DNA of 64,000 bases from contig NC_088308.1 of NCBI RefSeq assembly GCF_910592395.1, forward strand, positions 20,351,501-20,415,500, in the 5' to 3' direction. The notes under the pieces were generated by a model. That model was not told the origin of the DNA, did no database searches, and was given only the letters and a program-made list of their open reading frames with translations. Position 1 is the stretch's first letter. Each line of letters starts with the position of its first letter. Position numbers and translations under genes: made by a program. Below, in pieces: positions 13,648 through 34,300 of this stretch. The DNA comes from Lineus longissimus. Taxonomy: Eukaryota; Nemertea; Pilidiophora; Heteronemertea; Lineidae.

Positions 13648-13653
13648 TTTATT
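13648..13653 (-). terminator. Candidate polyadenylation signal for DDX46
   Basis: AATAAA on the minus strand (GGAATAAAAACTG), about 600 bases after the DDX46 stop codon. It is the first canonical hexamer I find downstream. If both this site and the one at 13907 (+) are used, the two 3' UTRs overlap in antisense by about 0.26 kb or more. Confidence 0.4.
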
Positions 13654-13906
13654 CCAATCATAAAATCTTTCATTATTTCATGAGAATGACACTAAGTGCC
13701 AGCCAGGTAAAATCTTCTACCATGAAATATGATTAAAATATTTTTGTAGCTCTTTTCTCTTGATCATTATGAAAGGACTAACTGACCTCCCTATCAACAG
13801 ATAATACTCTGATTGCTTATTTCAATATCATGATAATAATGACATGACAAACATCGGTCACACAGCTCCGGCAATCATGTATCCCTTTTCAGCAGTCTTC
13901 AGATTA

Positions 13907-13912
13907 AATAAA
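13907..13912 (+). terminator. Polyadenylation signal for the small membrane-protein gene
   Basis: AATAAA within AGATTAAATAAAACC, 464 bases after the stop codon and the first canonical hexamer on this strand after it. Using it gives a 3' UTR of about 0.48 kb. Confidence 0.5.
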
Positions 13913-14254
13913 ACCATATCAAGAAAGTTAATTCAGTCTCTGACCAAATGTGCTTGTAGCACAACATTGTTCACAAAAATCTAAGTATATCATAGGTAAA
14001 TGTCCCTGTTATTATGGAAGAGACTAATCAAGAATGAAACACTGCTACATGTAGAGCGCCCCTCAGGCCCAACCTACTCTCCACAGAATAAGAATTATCT
14101 TCAGTTGACAGACACACTGAATGGAGTGACGTAAACTGAATGGACAGGCATCACATACACCCGATTTGGCCACTAGTAGCACAACACTGGCCATGAACAC
14201 CTCGATAAGTTCCCTCCAGCGAATTGTGGAATAGATGCAATTCGTCCCCCATTG

Positions 14255-22829
<8,575 letters not shown>

Positions 22830-23640
22830 TTTCGGAAAGCTTTTGGTCTTTATAAACGCTACAGTGTATTGGAGATTAAATTGTTCTTTAGACAAATGAA
22901 AATTATGGGATAAATTGTAAAATATCCTCGAAAAAATCTCGTCGTTTTGTCGTTTGTCGGAAAAGAGTCGTTTTCGTGAGACGCAAATTCAGAATTTGTG
23001 ACTAGAAGACAATAAAAAATATTCAGGATGTTGTCTTGGACTTCTATATTCGGATGTTCTTCAGTTAATTTGCAAAATCATTTTTTGGTATCATTGTGGT
23101 AATTACAAGTGGCGTAAACTTTGCTTTGCGGCCCATCTGTAAATGCACGTGGTTTTGAATACACTGTGTACATTTATGTACTGTTATGTACATAGAGCAC
23201 TCTAAATTTTGTGTCGATTTTGTTTGCTGTAAGTTACTCAAGATTTGACCGGAAAAACTCGTTGATCCCTCGTAAGACCGGACACATTGATCTTATACAT
23301 TATTGACAAAAGTTTTGATTCAAAAGGAATCATGAATTGTGTCCTGAATTGACAAAAAAACAAGGACAAGGCCAGGGCATTGGGCTAGGCAGTAGCCAGA
23401 AAAAAGAAAATCCCAATAATCGATGATAAATAAATCCATTTTATGTGCAAACTGTACACACATTTGTTGCCAGTGGCAGATAACAAAACAACATACTACA
23501 AAGAATGTGGGAAGTTCAGGTATCACGATGAACACTACTTACTTCAGGTCTGGTTGGAAGAAACATTGGCCATTGCCCATTGAATGGAGCACTTTGTTAA
23601 ACAAATGATCTTTATAAGTATTGCCTTATTTCTCTTTGCA
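22830..23640. promoter_or_regulatory. Bidirectional promoter region between DDX46 and GAR1
   Basis: The two start codons are 843 bases apart, in opposite directions. A CpG cluster lies at about 22925-22985 (repeated TCG in TCGTCGTTTTGTCG), a likely core near the DDX46 side. A strong acceptor (TTTCTCTTTGCAG) just before the GAR1 ATG and a donor-like GTAAGT near 23230 suggest a 5' UTR intron in GAR1. No TATA box is placed well for either gene. Exact start sites cannot be read from sequence. Confidence 0.55.
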
Positions 23641-23672
23641 GATAGGATTCAAACCACACTCGCTTACTGAAG

Positions 23673-25633
23673 ATGTCCTTCAGAGGAGGCGGTGGTAGAG
23701 GTATGTCTGCATCAGTTCTCTCTTTATCAGCATGATGATGAAGCTGACATCTTCTATATCATAATATTCAAGACATGGTGAAAAGTTTTAAGCGTTTTCA
23801 TCTATATGTGGATTGTAGTAGAACGTAAAAGTACCAGTCCAGTTTTAAAATTAAATCTTATTATCTTCATTTTTCAGGAGGTAGAGGAGGAGGTGGATTC
23901 AGAGGTAACTGTTTTTTCAATCCTGGGTATAGTTATTAGTCTGCTTTGGGTTTGATGAATCGGAATGTCTTTACATTTCACGACCAAGGATTGATGCAGG
24001 TCTATATCACATGGTCAATACCATTGAGCCAACCAATTTGCCACTAATATCCCCGAGAAGCCTGCTGTGCTGACATCTCTCTTAAAAAGCTCAGGACTGC
24101 ATACATGAAATAATGTTTTTACCATCATTCTACTTCTAGGTCGAGGCGGTGGAGGTGGATTCAGAGGTGGTCGTGGAGGTGGAGGCTACAACAGATATGA
24201 CCAGGGACCACCAGAGGCAGTCGTAGGTAAGATTTGAGGGTCCAGTGAAGGCTGTTGTCCAATATGTACTGTACCAACATGAAGAATGTTCCTATGACAT
24301 GGGGAGTGAAAGACGGCTCTTCTACAGGATATTTAAAGTGGGTATAATGTGGTTGGAGTGGAATCACAGCCCTTGAATGTGAAAACCTTTTGCTATGGTA
24401 CCATGACAACCAAAACCAGGCTTATGTCTCTTATAAACCTGGCAGTCATCTCTTGTCTCCCTCTTGATTCCCCCAGCTTCATTTTATTTCAGAGCTTGGT
24501 CAATATATCCATCCATGTGAAGATGAGTTAGTATGCAAGTGTACCAATGAGAAAATACCACATTTCAATGCTCCTGTGTTCTTGGAAAATAAGCAACAAA
24601 TCGGGAAAGTGGATGAAATATTTGGACCCATCAGAGACTTTGTATCCTTTGTTATGTGAAGAAAAGTAGAGCTAAACTTTTGATTAGCCGTTTCTAAGCG
24701 TAAAGTACAAATGTAACGTAAATAACACTGGTTTGATTGAATATTCCCCGATGTCAGTGATGGATTTCGAATCCTGAAACTCTTGAAATCCAAGTCTCTG
24801 TTCAGAGCAACTATTTGTAAATATGTTACTCCTTAACCTTGCCTCAGATGTTTTCTGTCAAGTTATCAGAAGATATGAAAGCCACATCATTTGCCAAGTT
24901 ACAGAAAGTAAGTTGACTCATTTTCAGGCATAATAGTGTGATTACATGGTCGATATTGTCAAGATGACAGTGCATTGCAGCACATTGCCTTGCCATGGAG
25001 CAGCAGAGACATGAGCCAGATAGTCTGTCATCATTTAATGCTCTAAAAGTACTCGCATATGTCTCTTCATTGTCTTATTGTTTTCAATTACAGTTTTACA
25101 TTGACCCATACAAACTGTTGCCCCTGCAGCGATTCTTACCTAGACCACCAGGGGAGAAAGGTGTTCGAGGACGGGGTGGTGGTCGTGGAGGTGGAAGAGG
25201 TGGACGAGGTGAGATATTATGAAATTGTTACCCAGCACAGGTTACAAAATGCCACTCAGGAGGAGCATTTCCAGCCGAATTAACTGCCCTTGGAGGCATA
25301 TTATCCTTAGTAGTGCTCACATATCACCACAAGTATGAATGACGATATCGCTGTGATGGAACCCTGCGTGAAAGATGACATTGACGAGTGAAAGGAGTCC
25401 CTTTGTCTAAAGCACCTTAGTCTGACTGTACTGCCTCCTGATGATTTCTTGATTAGCTTTGATATCTTTCAAATGTTCTTGTTCCAGGTGGATTTGGCGG
25501 TGGCCGTGGTGGCGGCTTCCGAGGAGGTCGTGGAGGTGGTGGCCGCGGTGGTGGTGGACGAGGCGGTGGTGGCTTCAGGGGCCGAGGAGGTGGTGGGGGA
25601 GGATTCAGGGGTCGAGGCAGAGGGGGATACTAG
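23673..25633 (+). CDS. GAR1: GAR1, H/ACA ribonucleoprotein subunit 1, complete, 7 coding exons, 203 aa
   Basis: GAR1 is a core protein of box H/ACA snoRNPs and scaRNPs. It contacts dyskerin and aids substrate turnover in rRNA and snRNA pseudouridylation, in nucleoli and Cajal bodies. Exons: 23673-23700, 23878-23904, 24140-24226, 24493-24641, 24848-24907, 25094-25208, 25488-25633. They join in frame to 612 nt. The protein has an N-terminal RGG/FRG domain (about residues 1-40), a conserved core with [17 protein letters not shown]-like [27 protein letters not shown] and [20 protein letters not shown], then a long C-terminal RGG tail ending GRGRGGY. Human GAR1 is 217 aa. The last exon is almost pure Gly/Arg/Phe, so other frames there look long but are low-complexity shadows. 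Confidence 0.97.
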
Positions 25634-26087
25634 ATGGAAACACGTGGTCATAGAATCACTGCCTTCTATTTTTATAATGGATTTTATTGAACATTGTGAA
25701 TAATGCGACATTACCTGACAAGTCTGTGAATACACTGCTGTCACACTACACAGTTATTTGGTCTTTGCAAATTTCTTATGAATTCAAGCCAATTCTCTCT
25801 CAGTTAGATGATAAATACTGGCTGGTTTGCCCTTTGAAAATTTATAGTCTCATGATTTCTCATCCATTTTGGTTCAGTATTTGAGTTATTTATAATGAAT
25901 TTGCCAAAGGCTAGATGATTTCATGACTTCGGCCAGTATTCAATTTTACTGTGGAGCATGGTCATCCCATTATGGTGGATTATCAGGGCAGAGTCCTTGT
26001 TGATGATATTTTTCTCATAAAAATCATGATGTTGTATTCACTTGAATTATTTGTGTAAAATCTTGAATCTTGTCGACCAGTGGGACA

Positions 26088-26093
26088 AATAAA
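26088..26093 (+). terminator. GAR1 polyadenylation signal
   Basis: AATAAA (GGGACAAATAAAGCG), 455 bases after the GAR1 stop, with a GTTGTTGATCTCATTTC T/G-rich stretch 25-40 bases downstream as expected of a cleavage site. It is the first canonical AATAAA after the GAR1 stop. Confidence 0.75.
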
Positions 26094-26114
26094 GCGATTT
26101 ATTAACCAAGAATA

Positions 26115-27551
26115 TATGTTGTTGATCTCATTTCTTCATGATTGAGCATCATTGAGAGGCATTTCTCTGATCATGCTACATGTATGTACGGTAATGTTTT
26201 ATCCATCTTCAGAAACAAATACAAGTACAAGCAATGATCAGAGTTCGCAGAATACAACAAGCCTCGAGGAATAAAAGACTCAAAATACGCAATTTCTGTT
26301 TTTTGTATTATTATTCTATATCAATTGAAAATATAATCAACAGTCGCCAATAAAATGAGAACCTAGCGTACCTGAATACATGCATTGCAATGGCTTTCTG
26401 TTATAACTTCAGCTGCTGCAAAGTGGTGCTGGCTGTCTCTGGGGTAAAGCAAAATGACATTGTTTGACAGTTTCCAGTCATCTTGTGTTAAAGTCCCTCA
26501 TCAGAGGAAGCCATGATCACATGTTTCAGTTGTAAAAAGATCACCATTATCTATTTTCCAAAAAATCAAGTGGACTTTACTTTGAAATGGCGATACGAAT
26601 ATGTTACAACCTCATCAGCGACGTCTTACTAGCAGGCACCTATCACATAGTGTTATTCATTACTTCAAAGCCATTGTTAAAATTGCCGAACAGGATTAAT
26701 TATTTTGGTTAATGCCAACACTGGCTATACCGCAGTAGCAGTTATGTAGGCCTTCATATACACACTAACACATGCAGTACAGAAATTGCTCCATATGCTA
26801 TACAATGCTGCATAAATCTAGAAACTTCATACTGACAAAAGTTTACATGAAAATGTCTCTCTCACGATCACATTTTGACATTGTATCAACCTCTAGCTGG
26901 TTTGTTTCACTTGGTGTTTTACACGGAATATGGACTTTTATTCAGGTATCCCTCAACCGGCTAAGCATCGACACAGTTTCATACCTTATGCAATGTAGCA
27001 CAATGAAGGTAAAAGCTTTCAAAGCTTGTATTGATACTCATCGGAGTAGCCACCCACTGCTTTACCGCAGTAGAGACACATAAGGATAATAGCACAACCA
27101 TCCAGAGTAAATGAACTTCATAACAACTATAATATATTGTAAATAAACCATTTTAGAATTTGATTCAAAGATCGCTTATGGCGGAAAGTTGGGAGATACA
27201 TGTATATACAAACCCACGCATTTTCACAGCACCAATTAAAAACTTTTCTGTACACTTGGAGCGAGACATGCCTAAAAGGCAAAAAGCCTGAGAGAAGAAG
27301 TAACATAAGGTGGGTATACAGGCAAACATCAGGACTATAAAATAATGCCCCAGTTCAGGATGGTCAAGTGAAAATATATGGAACCAATTCACTAGAAAGT
27401 TAGAAGTCTGTTCTTGAACATTCAACATTCAACATGCTTTGTATAAAACTAGAAAAGAAAACCACCGGATCCAGAAGGGTGTGTACATCCCCTCCCCTTG
27501 GTGAGAGGCCAATTCAGTTATTCAGTTTTTTCGCATAAGTGATACTGTACA
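26115..27551. other. Region between the convergent ends of GAR1 and the RhoGAP gene
   Basis: It probably contains the RhoGAP 3' UTR (minus strand, 27551 down to about 26.9 kb) and about 0.8 kb of spacer. Minus-strand AATAAA at 26937-26942 is the first canonical hexamer after the RhoGAP stop and would give a 0.6-kb 3' UTR. I see no additional coding sequence. Confidence 0.5.
26937..26942 (-). terminator. Candidate polyadenylation signal for the RhoGAP gene
   Basis: AATAAA on the minus strand (CTGAATAAAAGTCC), about 610 bases after the stop codon of the PH-RhoGAP gene. First canonical signal in that direction. Confidence 0.4.
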
Positions 27552-30500
27552 TTACTGCTTCACATCTGAAGCATTTTCCAAATGGCCATACTTCATCTGG
27601 TATCTCTGAAGTTCTGCCTGCACTACGACAATTCTGTCAACAGTCTGCGACATGGCCACCTTTTGGTCCATCAGCAGGTTTGCCATATGGTTGATCTTCT
27701 CCTTGAAGGTGTCCTCCATTGTTTTCATCTTGGTGTCATACTTCTGCTTCACCTCGTTGACTTCTCGGTGACGTCTCATGTCCTGTTCTTGCAGCGCCTG
27801 TTCCAACGAAGTTACGGTCTTCATCAGGGTTGCAACCATTGCTGAATCGGCCTCATTCATACTAGCACCTTTTAGAGCCACGCCAGAGGGAGAGGAATAA
27901 CCAGACCCAGGAACACTCTGTGCGTCATCCTCAGTGTCCCTCAGGCTAGACAGAGACTCCACAGACACCTCACTGTTTGCATCACTTGGATTCCGATTAT
28001 GCTTTTTCCTAGAGTTGCGCTTGGGTGGAATAGATTTGATGAACTCAGAAGAGGCTACATTTCCACCAGGCTCACCGCTTAGCACAGACCTTTCAACCCC
28101 AATAGGCTGTTGAAGAGAGTTTGAAATGTCAACATTGTCCTTTTCACTATTTTTTCTATTTGTTCTTTTTGGAGGCATGGGCTTTATTGACACTGGCTGT
28201 TCATTTCCTGATGCAGAACCAGAAATATTTCGTTGAATTCCATCACGGATAGTAGAACTCTCGAGAATCTCTGGTGACGATTCTGAAGAAGATGGCTCCC
28301 ACGATTCGCTAGCATATTGTCGACATTTTCCAATTTGATCGGATCGTGTGTTTCGCCGGGAATTAGACCCAGATCGATAGGACACTCTGCCTTCAGCTGT
28401 CATAGTATAAATTTTCTCCCTAATGCTATCATCGCTAAGGTCACTGAGACTAGTAAGAGATTTGGCTTCTCCTGTCTCAGGGGACAGTAATGGCAAATCA
28501 CCCCGAAAAGGCTCAGACTGTTGTGGCAAGGACCTGCATAAAGGACTTTTCATCGGTCTTCTTTGCACAGGACTATTTTCAGATGATGAAGCCAAGGGAC
28601 TTTTTGGCCTTCCAAGAGTTCTTGAATTAAAAGTCAATGAATTGTCAGTACTGCCCTGTGGGCTGCTTTCATCAATCTCCCTGATAAAAATCTCATCGTG
28701 TTTTAGTATGAAAATGAACACAGTCTTTGTTGTCAAGGATGTTGTGTCCATCAAAAGCGATGGATCATCAATGTTACACTTCAGAACGTTCGGGCCAAAC
28801 ACCAGCGCAAGATTCATGGCTGGCATTTTATTCTCATCACAATGTTTGCTGACTTCCTCCAAGAACTTACAAAGATACTCAAGTAAGTTGTAATTGTCGA
28901 CAGGAAGCTGATCCAACAGTGAACGTATCGTATCCATTGCTCGCGTATCACCATGTTCGACTTTTAAGCCCATAGTTAGGAACATTTCATAGTACTGAAA
29001 CGGTATCACAGGCTCGGGAAGTTCACGGAAGTACAGCTTCAGCAGCGATGCAATCGAGTTGACGTCAACCTCATCTCGAGTCAAATCGATGTCCACTGCC
29101 ATGTCATAGTCCAATTTTAGCTTCTTTATCGTTTTGCTGAGACCAGGCAGCCTGTAATTTAAAGATAAAAATAAAAAGTTCTGAGGGTGTCCTTAATAGA
29201 GAGGTTCCACTGTATAAGTAGATGAAAAAAAAGGAAAACATATGTCAATCTTCACTAAGACCCAGTTCATCCCAGTTGGTGGCTTTAGCAATCCAATACA
29301 CAATAGACTTCAAGCACCAGACTTCCCGAGCCTGTGATACCGTTTCCACAAAAGATTTCATTGGACCAGTTACTAAGACTGCAACCTTTTGGCAATAAAG
29401 GAGAGCACTAGTCAGTTCTGAGGGTGTCCTTAATAGAGAGGTTCCACTTAACCGCTTCAGCATCCGTGACTTGTCAAGAATACAATTCCACTGCTCAGAG
29501 AGAAATTTACCTAAATATTCCCTCAACGTCCATTCCATGTGCAGTGAGATAATTGACACAGTCCTCGACGACTTTCGGAACAGACCTTCCAGTTTTTCTT
29601 CTCCTCTCATGCATCATGGTTTCGGCTAACGACTGACCAAACACGCCTGTAAATGAATATCTTTAAATAATTGATGGAATGCGTGCAAGAACCCGGTAAG
29701 AAACCTGAACATTTCTGTCAATGTGTTCATCAGACTGCCCCATATCGAGTGGAATCAAAACGATTGCTCAGTTTTATTGACAGCAATAGCATAAATTCTT
29801 AAATTGGCATAACCACCAATGTGGGAAAATGAAAGTGAATTCAAAGTATATCCAAGCACTTGAGATTCCTCGCAGCCAACTTTTAAAGTAATCTACTTGT
29901 AAGGCATTAGGAAATTATCATGAAAAGTTACCTCCACCACTTTGCGCATAGATGACTCTATTAATGGTGCTGATCCATGATTCCCGCTCCTCTTTAGTGC
30001 TTGCCCAGATCAGATAAGTTTCATGTGCTGCCGTCACTCTAGCTTGACCACGACCTAAAAAGACAACCCAGGGATTAAAATACCAATATTTAGGATCATA
30101 GCTATTCTTTTGGGTCTGCTTGGCGAGTAGCTAGCTTGCATACATTATTGATCAACAATACACGGGCAGATGATAAAAACAAAGGGTTGGCAGAAGCGTA
30201 GATGGCGCTTCAGTCGACACTGATTCAGACCATGGAGATTACATTCCAAAATATCTCTAATCAATATTATCATGTTTGGAGTTCAGACTTTCGAAAAGAT
30301 AACAGACACAAATGAGACTTAAGTGAGTTTTTTTTTCTAAATTAAACAATAAGAAATTCATAACAAAGTGAACTACCATCTTGACTTCGGCTCTTTCAGT
30401 TTCATTTCTTTGAGTGGACTCTTGCAAATAATAGGAAGAAATACAGGTGTCTTTTTTTATACAATTATTATTTCACTTATGAATCAGATTCAACAAGAGC

Positions 30501-31308
30501 AAAGGTTTTTCTTCAGCATAAATATACAAATGTGGCTTAGGTTAACATTGATTGAGGAAGTTCACAATCATATATATTTGGTTACTCCAAACACACAAAC
30601 ACCAGGATAACAAGGGCATGAACAAATAGGTCACTAGATGTCGTTATCAATACTAGATTATTGTACATGTACAGCACAGATTCATGGACCCATTGAGCCA
30701 GAATCTGTGTCATGATACTAGCATAGTTCTCAACTTTTAACTATACCTTTGGTGGTAATTTTTATAATAAAAAGTTCTGCTTTAATCTTAAAAAATAAAT
30801 TCAATCGAAATTATTTCATTGTCCTTAAGAACTGTCACAGTCACTCATTCCAACACAGTCACACATCAAGCATGTGCATCAGAGGAGTTTAACCTGATTC
30901 TACTGTCCTTAAGAATTGTCAATGTATGTGCATGTAGGCACCCATGAAAACATCATGTTAGAAACCCTGAACAATGTTAGTATTTATCAAAATGATACAT
31001 TACATACCTGCAAGTATCTCAAATAAATATTTTCCTGGTTCCTCCATGCTGTGTGGATGACTGACCACCTTGTTACCCGGCAGGGGAATTACCCCCAATT
31101 CCTTGACCTCGTCGTCTTTTGCGTAATAATACATCTGGTCTCCGCGTATCACAAACCACCGATTGGTCCATGTTTTGAAGTTTCCTCCTTGCTTCCTCAG
31201 GAAGCCAGCTTTAAGGCGTTTTTGTTGGCATTTCGGTTGAGGTTGAGGTGACCGCCTTGGACTACGGTTCCGAGAGTACTGGGATAAACTCCGCTGCAGG
31301 GACGTCAT
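27552..31308 (-). CDS. PH-RhoGAP-coiled-coil protein, FilGAP (ARHGAP22/24/25) family, 719 aa
   Basis: Members of this family are GTPase-activating proteins that switch off Rac/Cdc42 at the cell edge. Exons: 31308-31008, 30054-29932, 29646-29511, 29151-27552; all joins are in frame, 2160 nt. Residues about 32-141 form a PH domain (KAGFLRKQGGNFKTWTNRWF, DQMYYYAKDDE, W in SWISTINRVI). The RhoGAP domain starts at GVFGQSL (142) with arginine finger R187 in GIFRLPG, then SLLKLYFRELPEPVIPF, NYNLLEYL and NLALVFGPNVLK. A Ser-rich linker follows, then a C-terminal coiled coil (about 610-705, heptads around SLEQALQEQ and VVVQAELQRYQ). ATG 31306-31308 is the first in-frame start after an upstream stop. 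An acceptor at 31362-31363 implies a 5' UTR intron. Vertebrates have three paralogues, so one symbol cannot be chosen. Confidence 0.93.
29152..29510. repeat. RhoGAP intron 3 with two half-copies of the CTCTCTATTA MITE
   Basis: Within this 359-base intron, the same 34-bp block starting AGTTCTGAGGGTGTCC and ending GAGAGGTTCCACT occurs at about 29177-29211 and 29414-29448 in the same orientation. Each is the right half of the MITE seen at 11201. The first is followed by GTA as in intact copies, the second by TAACC. Both start at exactly the same internal point, so the repeat pair arose by local duplication or by deletion between two elements, not by two independent insertions with random truncation. 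Confidence 0.75.
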
Positions 31309-34300
31309 ACTGGCTTTGTTGAGTACGAACACAGGCTATAATTTCATTTTCTTTCTATTTTCTGGAAGAAAAATAAAACCATAAGTTTCATTTGGCTACC
31401 GGTAGAGCAAGAATAAGTTAGAAGCTAGAACTGACTGAGACTTGTTATTTTTTAGTCCCTTGCACCTAGTACTGACATACTGATACGCATGCCACAAGCC
31501 GTGGGGGACACAGTATTGTCAGTGACAGTAATGCATAGTGTCTATCATCTATATCCATACACAGTATAAGCTGCCCACTGCATGCTTCATAGGACTAGCC
31601 CTTGGCCTACATACACCATGTATGCCATACACTGACATGTATGTTACAAGTACATGAGTAGGCCTATGTATGTACACAAAAATGACAAACCAAATCAATC
31701 ATCATTGTCAATGACAATGGCAAATTTGCACTTTTGATTTTCAAATTTGAATATCATTTAATGCGAAACACAATCTAAACCTCTTACAGAAAAGATCACT
31801 GTAACGTAGGGAATTTCGGAATAACGATATAAGGTGGTGACAAATAGTGATCGTCCAGAAAACAGGACATTTTCAAAGAGCTTTTTTACATTTGCACTTC
31901 ATTCACTTCCTGGTTCAAAGAATAGCTCAAGAACAGATGACGTAGAGAGAGGGAGTACTGTTTCTATTTTTAGAAAATTTAATCTACACAGGGTTTGCCT
32001 ACGTCAACACATCTGATTGCAAATGGTGGAGTTGCGGCATATTGGCATTTATTTTTCGATATAAAATTACGTTTTAGGATTTATTGCTTGTTTCAAAATT
32101 CTTATTAACGTTCTGATTTGTAAAACACGATATAAGGAACATAATAAGCTATTTGGGTAAGTCCTGATACCTCAGGATATGTCGTAATCGAGGGCTAAAC
32201 TCATCCTGTCAATTTCGAATTTGTCATTTTATTTCGGTCATGCTAAGCGGCGTCCACCAGCGCCCACCGCCGTCCACCAGGTTTACAATCGGGTATAAAG
32301 TCATCAAAATAAAATTTAGTAGCCATAAACGAAATAAGTACACCATAAAACATATTTCATGACATTTGGTTGACTGTAAGTTAGATAGGGGAGATGATGT
32401 CTAAAATCACAAGGCTCCTGTACGTAGGCTATTGCCTATGCCCTATGGCTAGTATGGGGAGCCAAGTCTAGTCAAACATGGCCTCCTGACTGGGTGGTGG
32501 ACGCTGGTACATTTTAGACAACAACTCGCTTATCTAGCACAAAAATATCATGAAACATTCCGGAAATGTTGAAAATGGTCTTCTCATTTTGTTCGACCAT
32601 TAGATTGATGACCTTAAATGCTTTTAAACCTGGTGGACGCTGTTTAGTATGACCCTTTTATTTCGTTTTGTCTCATCCAAAATTATCGAAGTGTGGTGTG
32701 GTTACTCTACTGGTTTCGTCATTGACATGATTGAGACTCCCCGGCCAAGGCCAGCCTACACATTGTGTTCTACCATTGTCTTCCTTCTTCGCAACCTTCA
32801 CGCACTTCATCTGACGGGTAGGCTATGCAACTTGGAAGTGAATGATGGCTACCGTACCACCTGCCTATCCAGATTGATATGATTGAAAAAATATGTAGTT
32901 GTTTTTGTCGTTAGCTATTCGTGCGTCATTGTTCGGCATTGTTGAATGTGTAGCCAAGCCCAAGACCTGCCAATTTGAATACGTCACTTCGGAACTTCAG
33001 TCCCGTATATGACGATGGTATTGGTAGTATAGGTATGGTTTGAGAAGTCTCGCACGTAACAACAGATATGACCTATAATTAAAGCAATCATGACAGTCAA
33101 TGCCCATATAGACTAAGAGAGAGGCAAAATGCTTTTACAGCCTGGAATGTCTTAAAATACAATGTATGGCCTTTATCATCACCATGTATGTATATAAATC
33201 CTTCTATTTTCTAAAGTAAAAATTATACATGTAATTTTAGGATGATCTTCATTTCAATTTTAGAATGTTTTAAGTGGCACAAACAAGACATTTCACTTAG
33301 GTAGATTCATCATCAACTTGGTTTAGAATTTCATTCAAAGGTTATTGTGTCACAAACAACAATTGTTGAAATTTACCTCCAAATATTTGACTGATTTTTC
33401 AAAACTTTAAGATTCTAGACCACGTCAGCTGTGCTACATAAGTGTACGTACAAAACTGTATCTTACATGTCTTACTGTAAAAGTACATGCTTGAGGCAAA
33501 AGGAGAAGTGTCTCCAGAAAAATTGTGAAAGCTGGATCAAAAAACAGTCCTTAAAAATACATTAAAATACCAAAATGAAAAATTGTACATTGAGAGATTT
33601 CATAAAATCTTTATGAGAGGCCAGTGTCAAGGAATTTTAAAATCAAGATCATCCCGTAATCTATCCTTTTAATGATTTCTGTGGTACACGACCATACATA
33701 TCGTAGCCAAAATTAAAGGAGTCCTCTCCTCCGTCTCATTAAAAGCATCTTGTCCTTGAGAACATGACGGGAGCATTTCTCGCTGTTTCCATGTTAACTG
33801 ACTGTCTATGTTGATTGCATGCTGCTTTCATGTACATTTCCATACACTCCATACTGAGTTGTTGATCTGGACCCTAATCAATAAGTTCTCTATGATGATG
33901 CGGTGAGTTCACATTTCTTGTGATGATAAACATGGCTGAATTCTGATGAATTTGGTGAAGTCTGTTCAATCAATCAAAGTGGTTTCAATTCTAACATTCT
34001 TCTTGTTCGGGGTTCTAATCCAATGCTTGACTGGGGTCAAGTGAGAACATCACTGCCTGGAAATGTTGAAATTTTATTCAAACATGATCAAAAACAAGAT
34101 TATTTAACTCAAAACAACCATGCACAAAACGCGCCTTCTAAATAACTAAAAACTCTGTTTGGAAAAAATTGGAACATTTTGCCTCGAGGAAGCTTCATCT
34201 CATTGATTAGGTTTTTATTGTCGGGAACTTTGAAGTACAAAGTGTCGCAGGCAATGAGATGGAAAGTGGGTTATCTTTACAATACAAAAACGATATTTTC

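Noticed and set aside
22848-22853. TATA-like word on the DDX46 side
   Set aside because: It is only about 20 bases from the start codon, so a start site set by it would fall in or next to the coding sequence.
23701-25487. Possible box C/D snoRNAs in GAR1 introns (ATGATGA and CTGA words)
   Set aside because: C-like and D-like words are present, but spacing is wrong or the terminal stem does not pair.
25449-25744. Val/Glu-rich plus frame and Ser/Thr-rich minus frame across GAR1 exon 7
   Set aside because: Both arise from the GGT/GGC/CGA-rich codons of the GAR1 RGG tail read in other frames.
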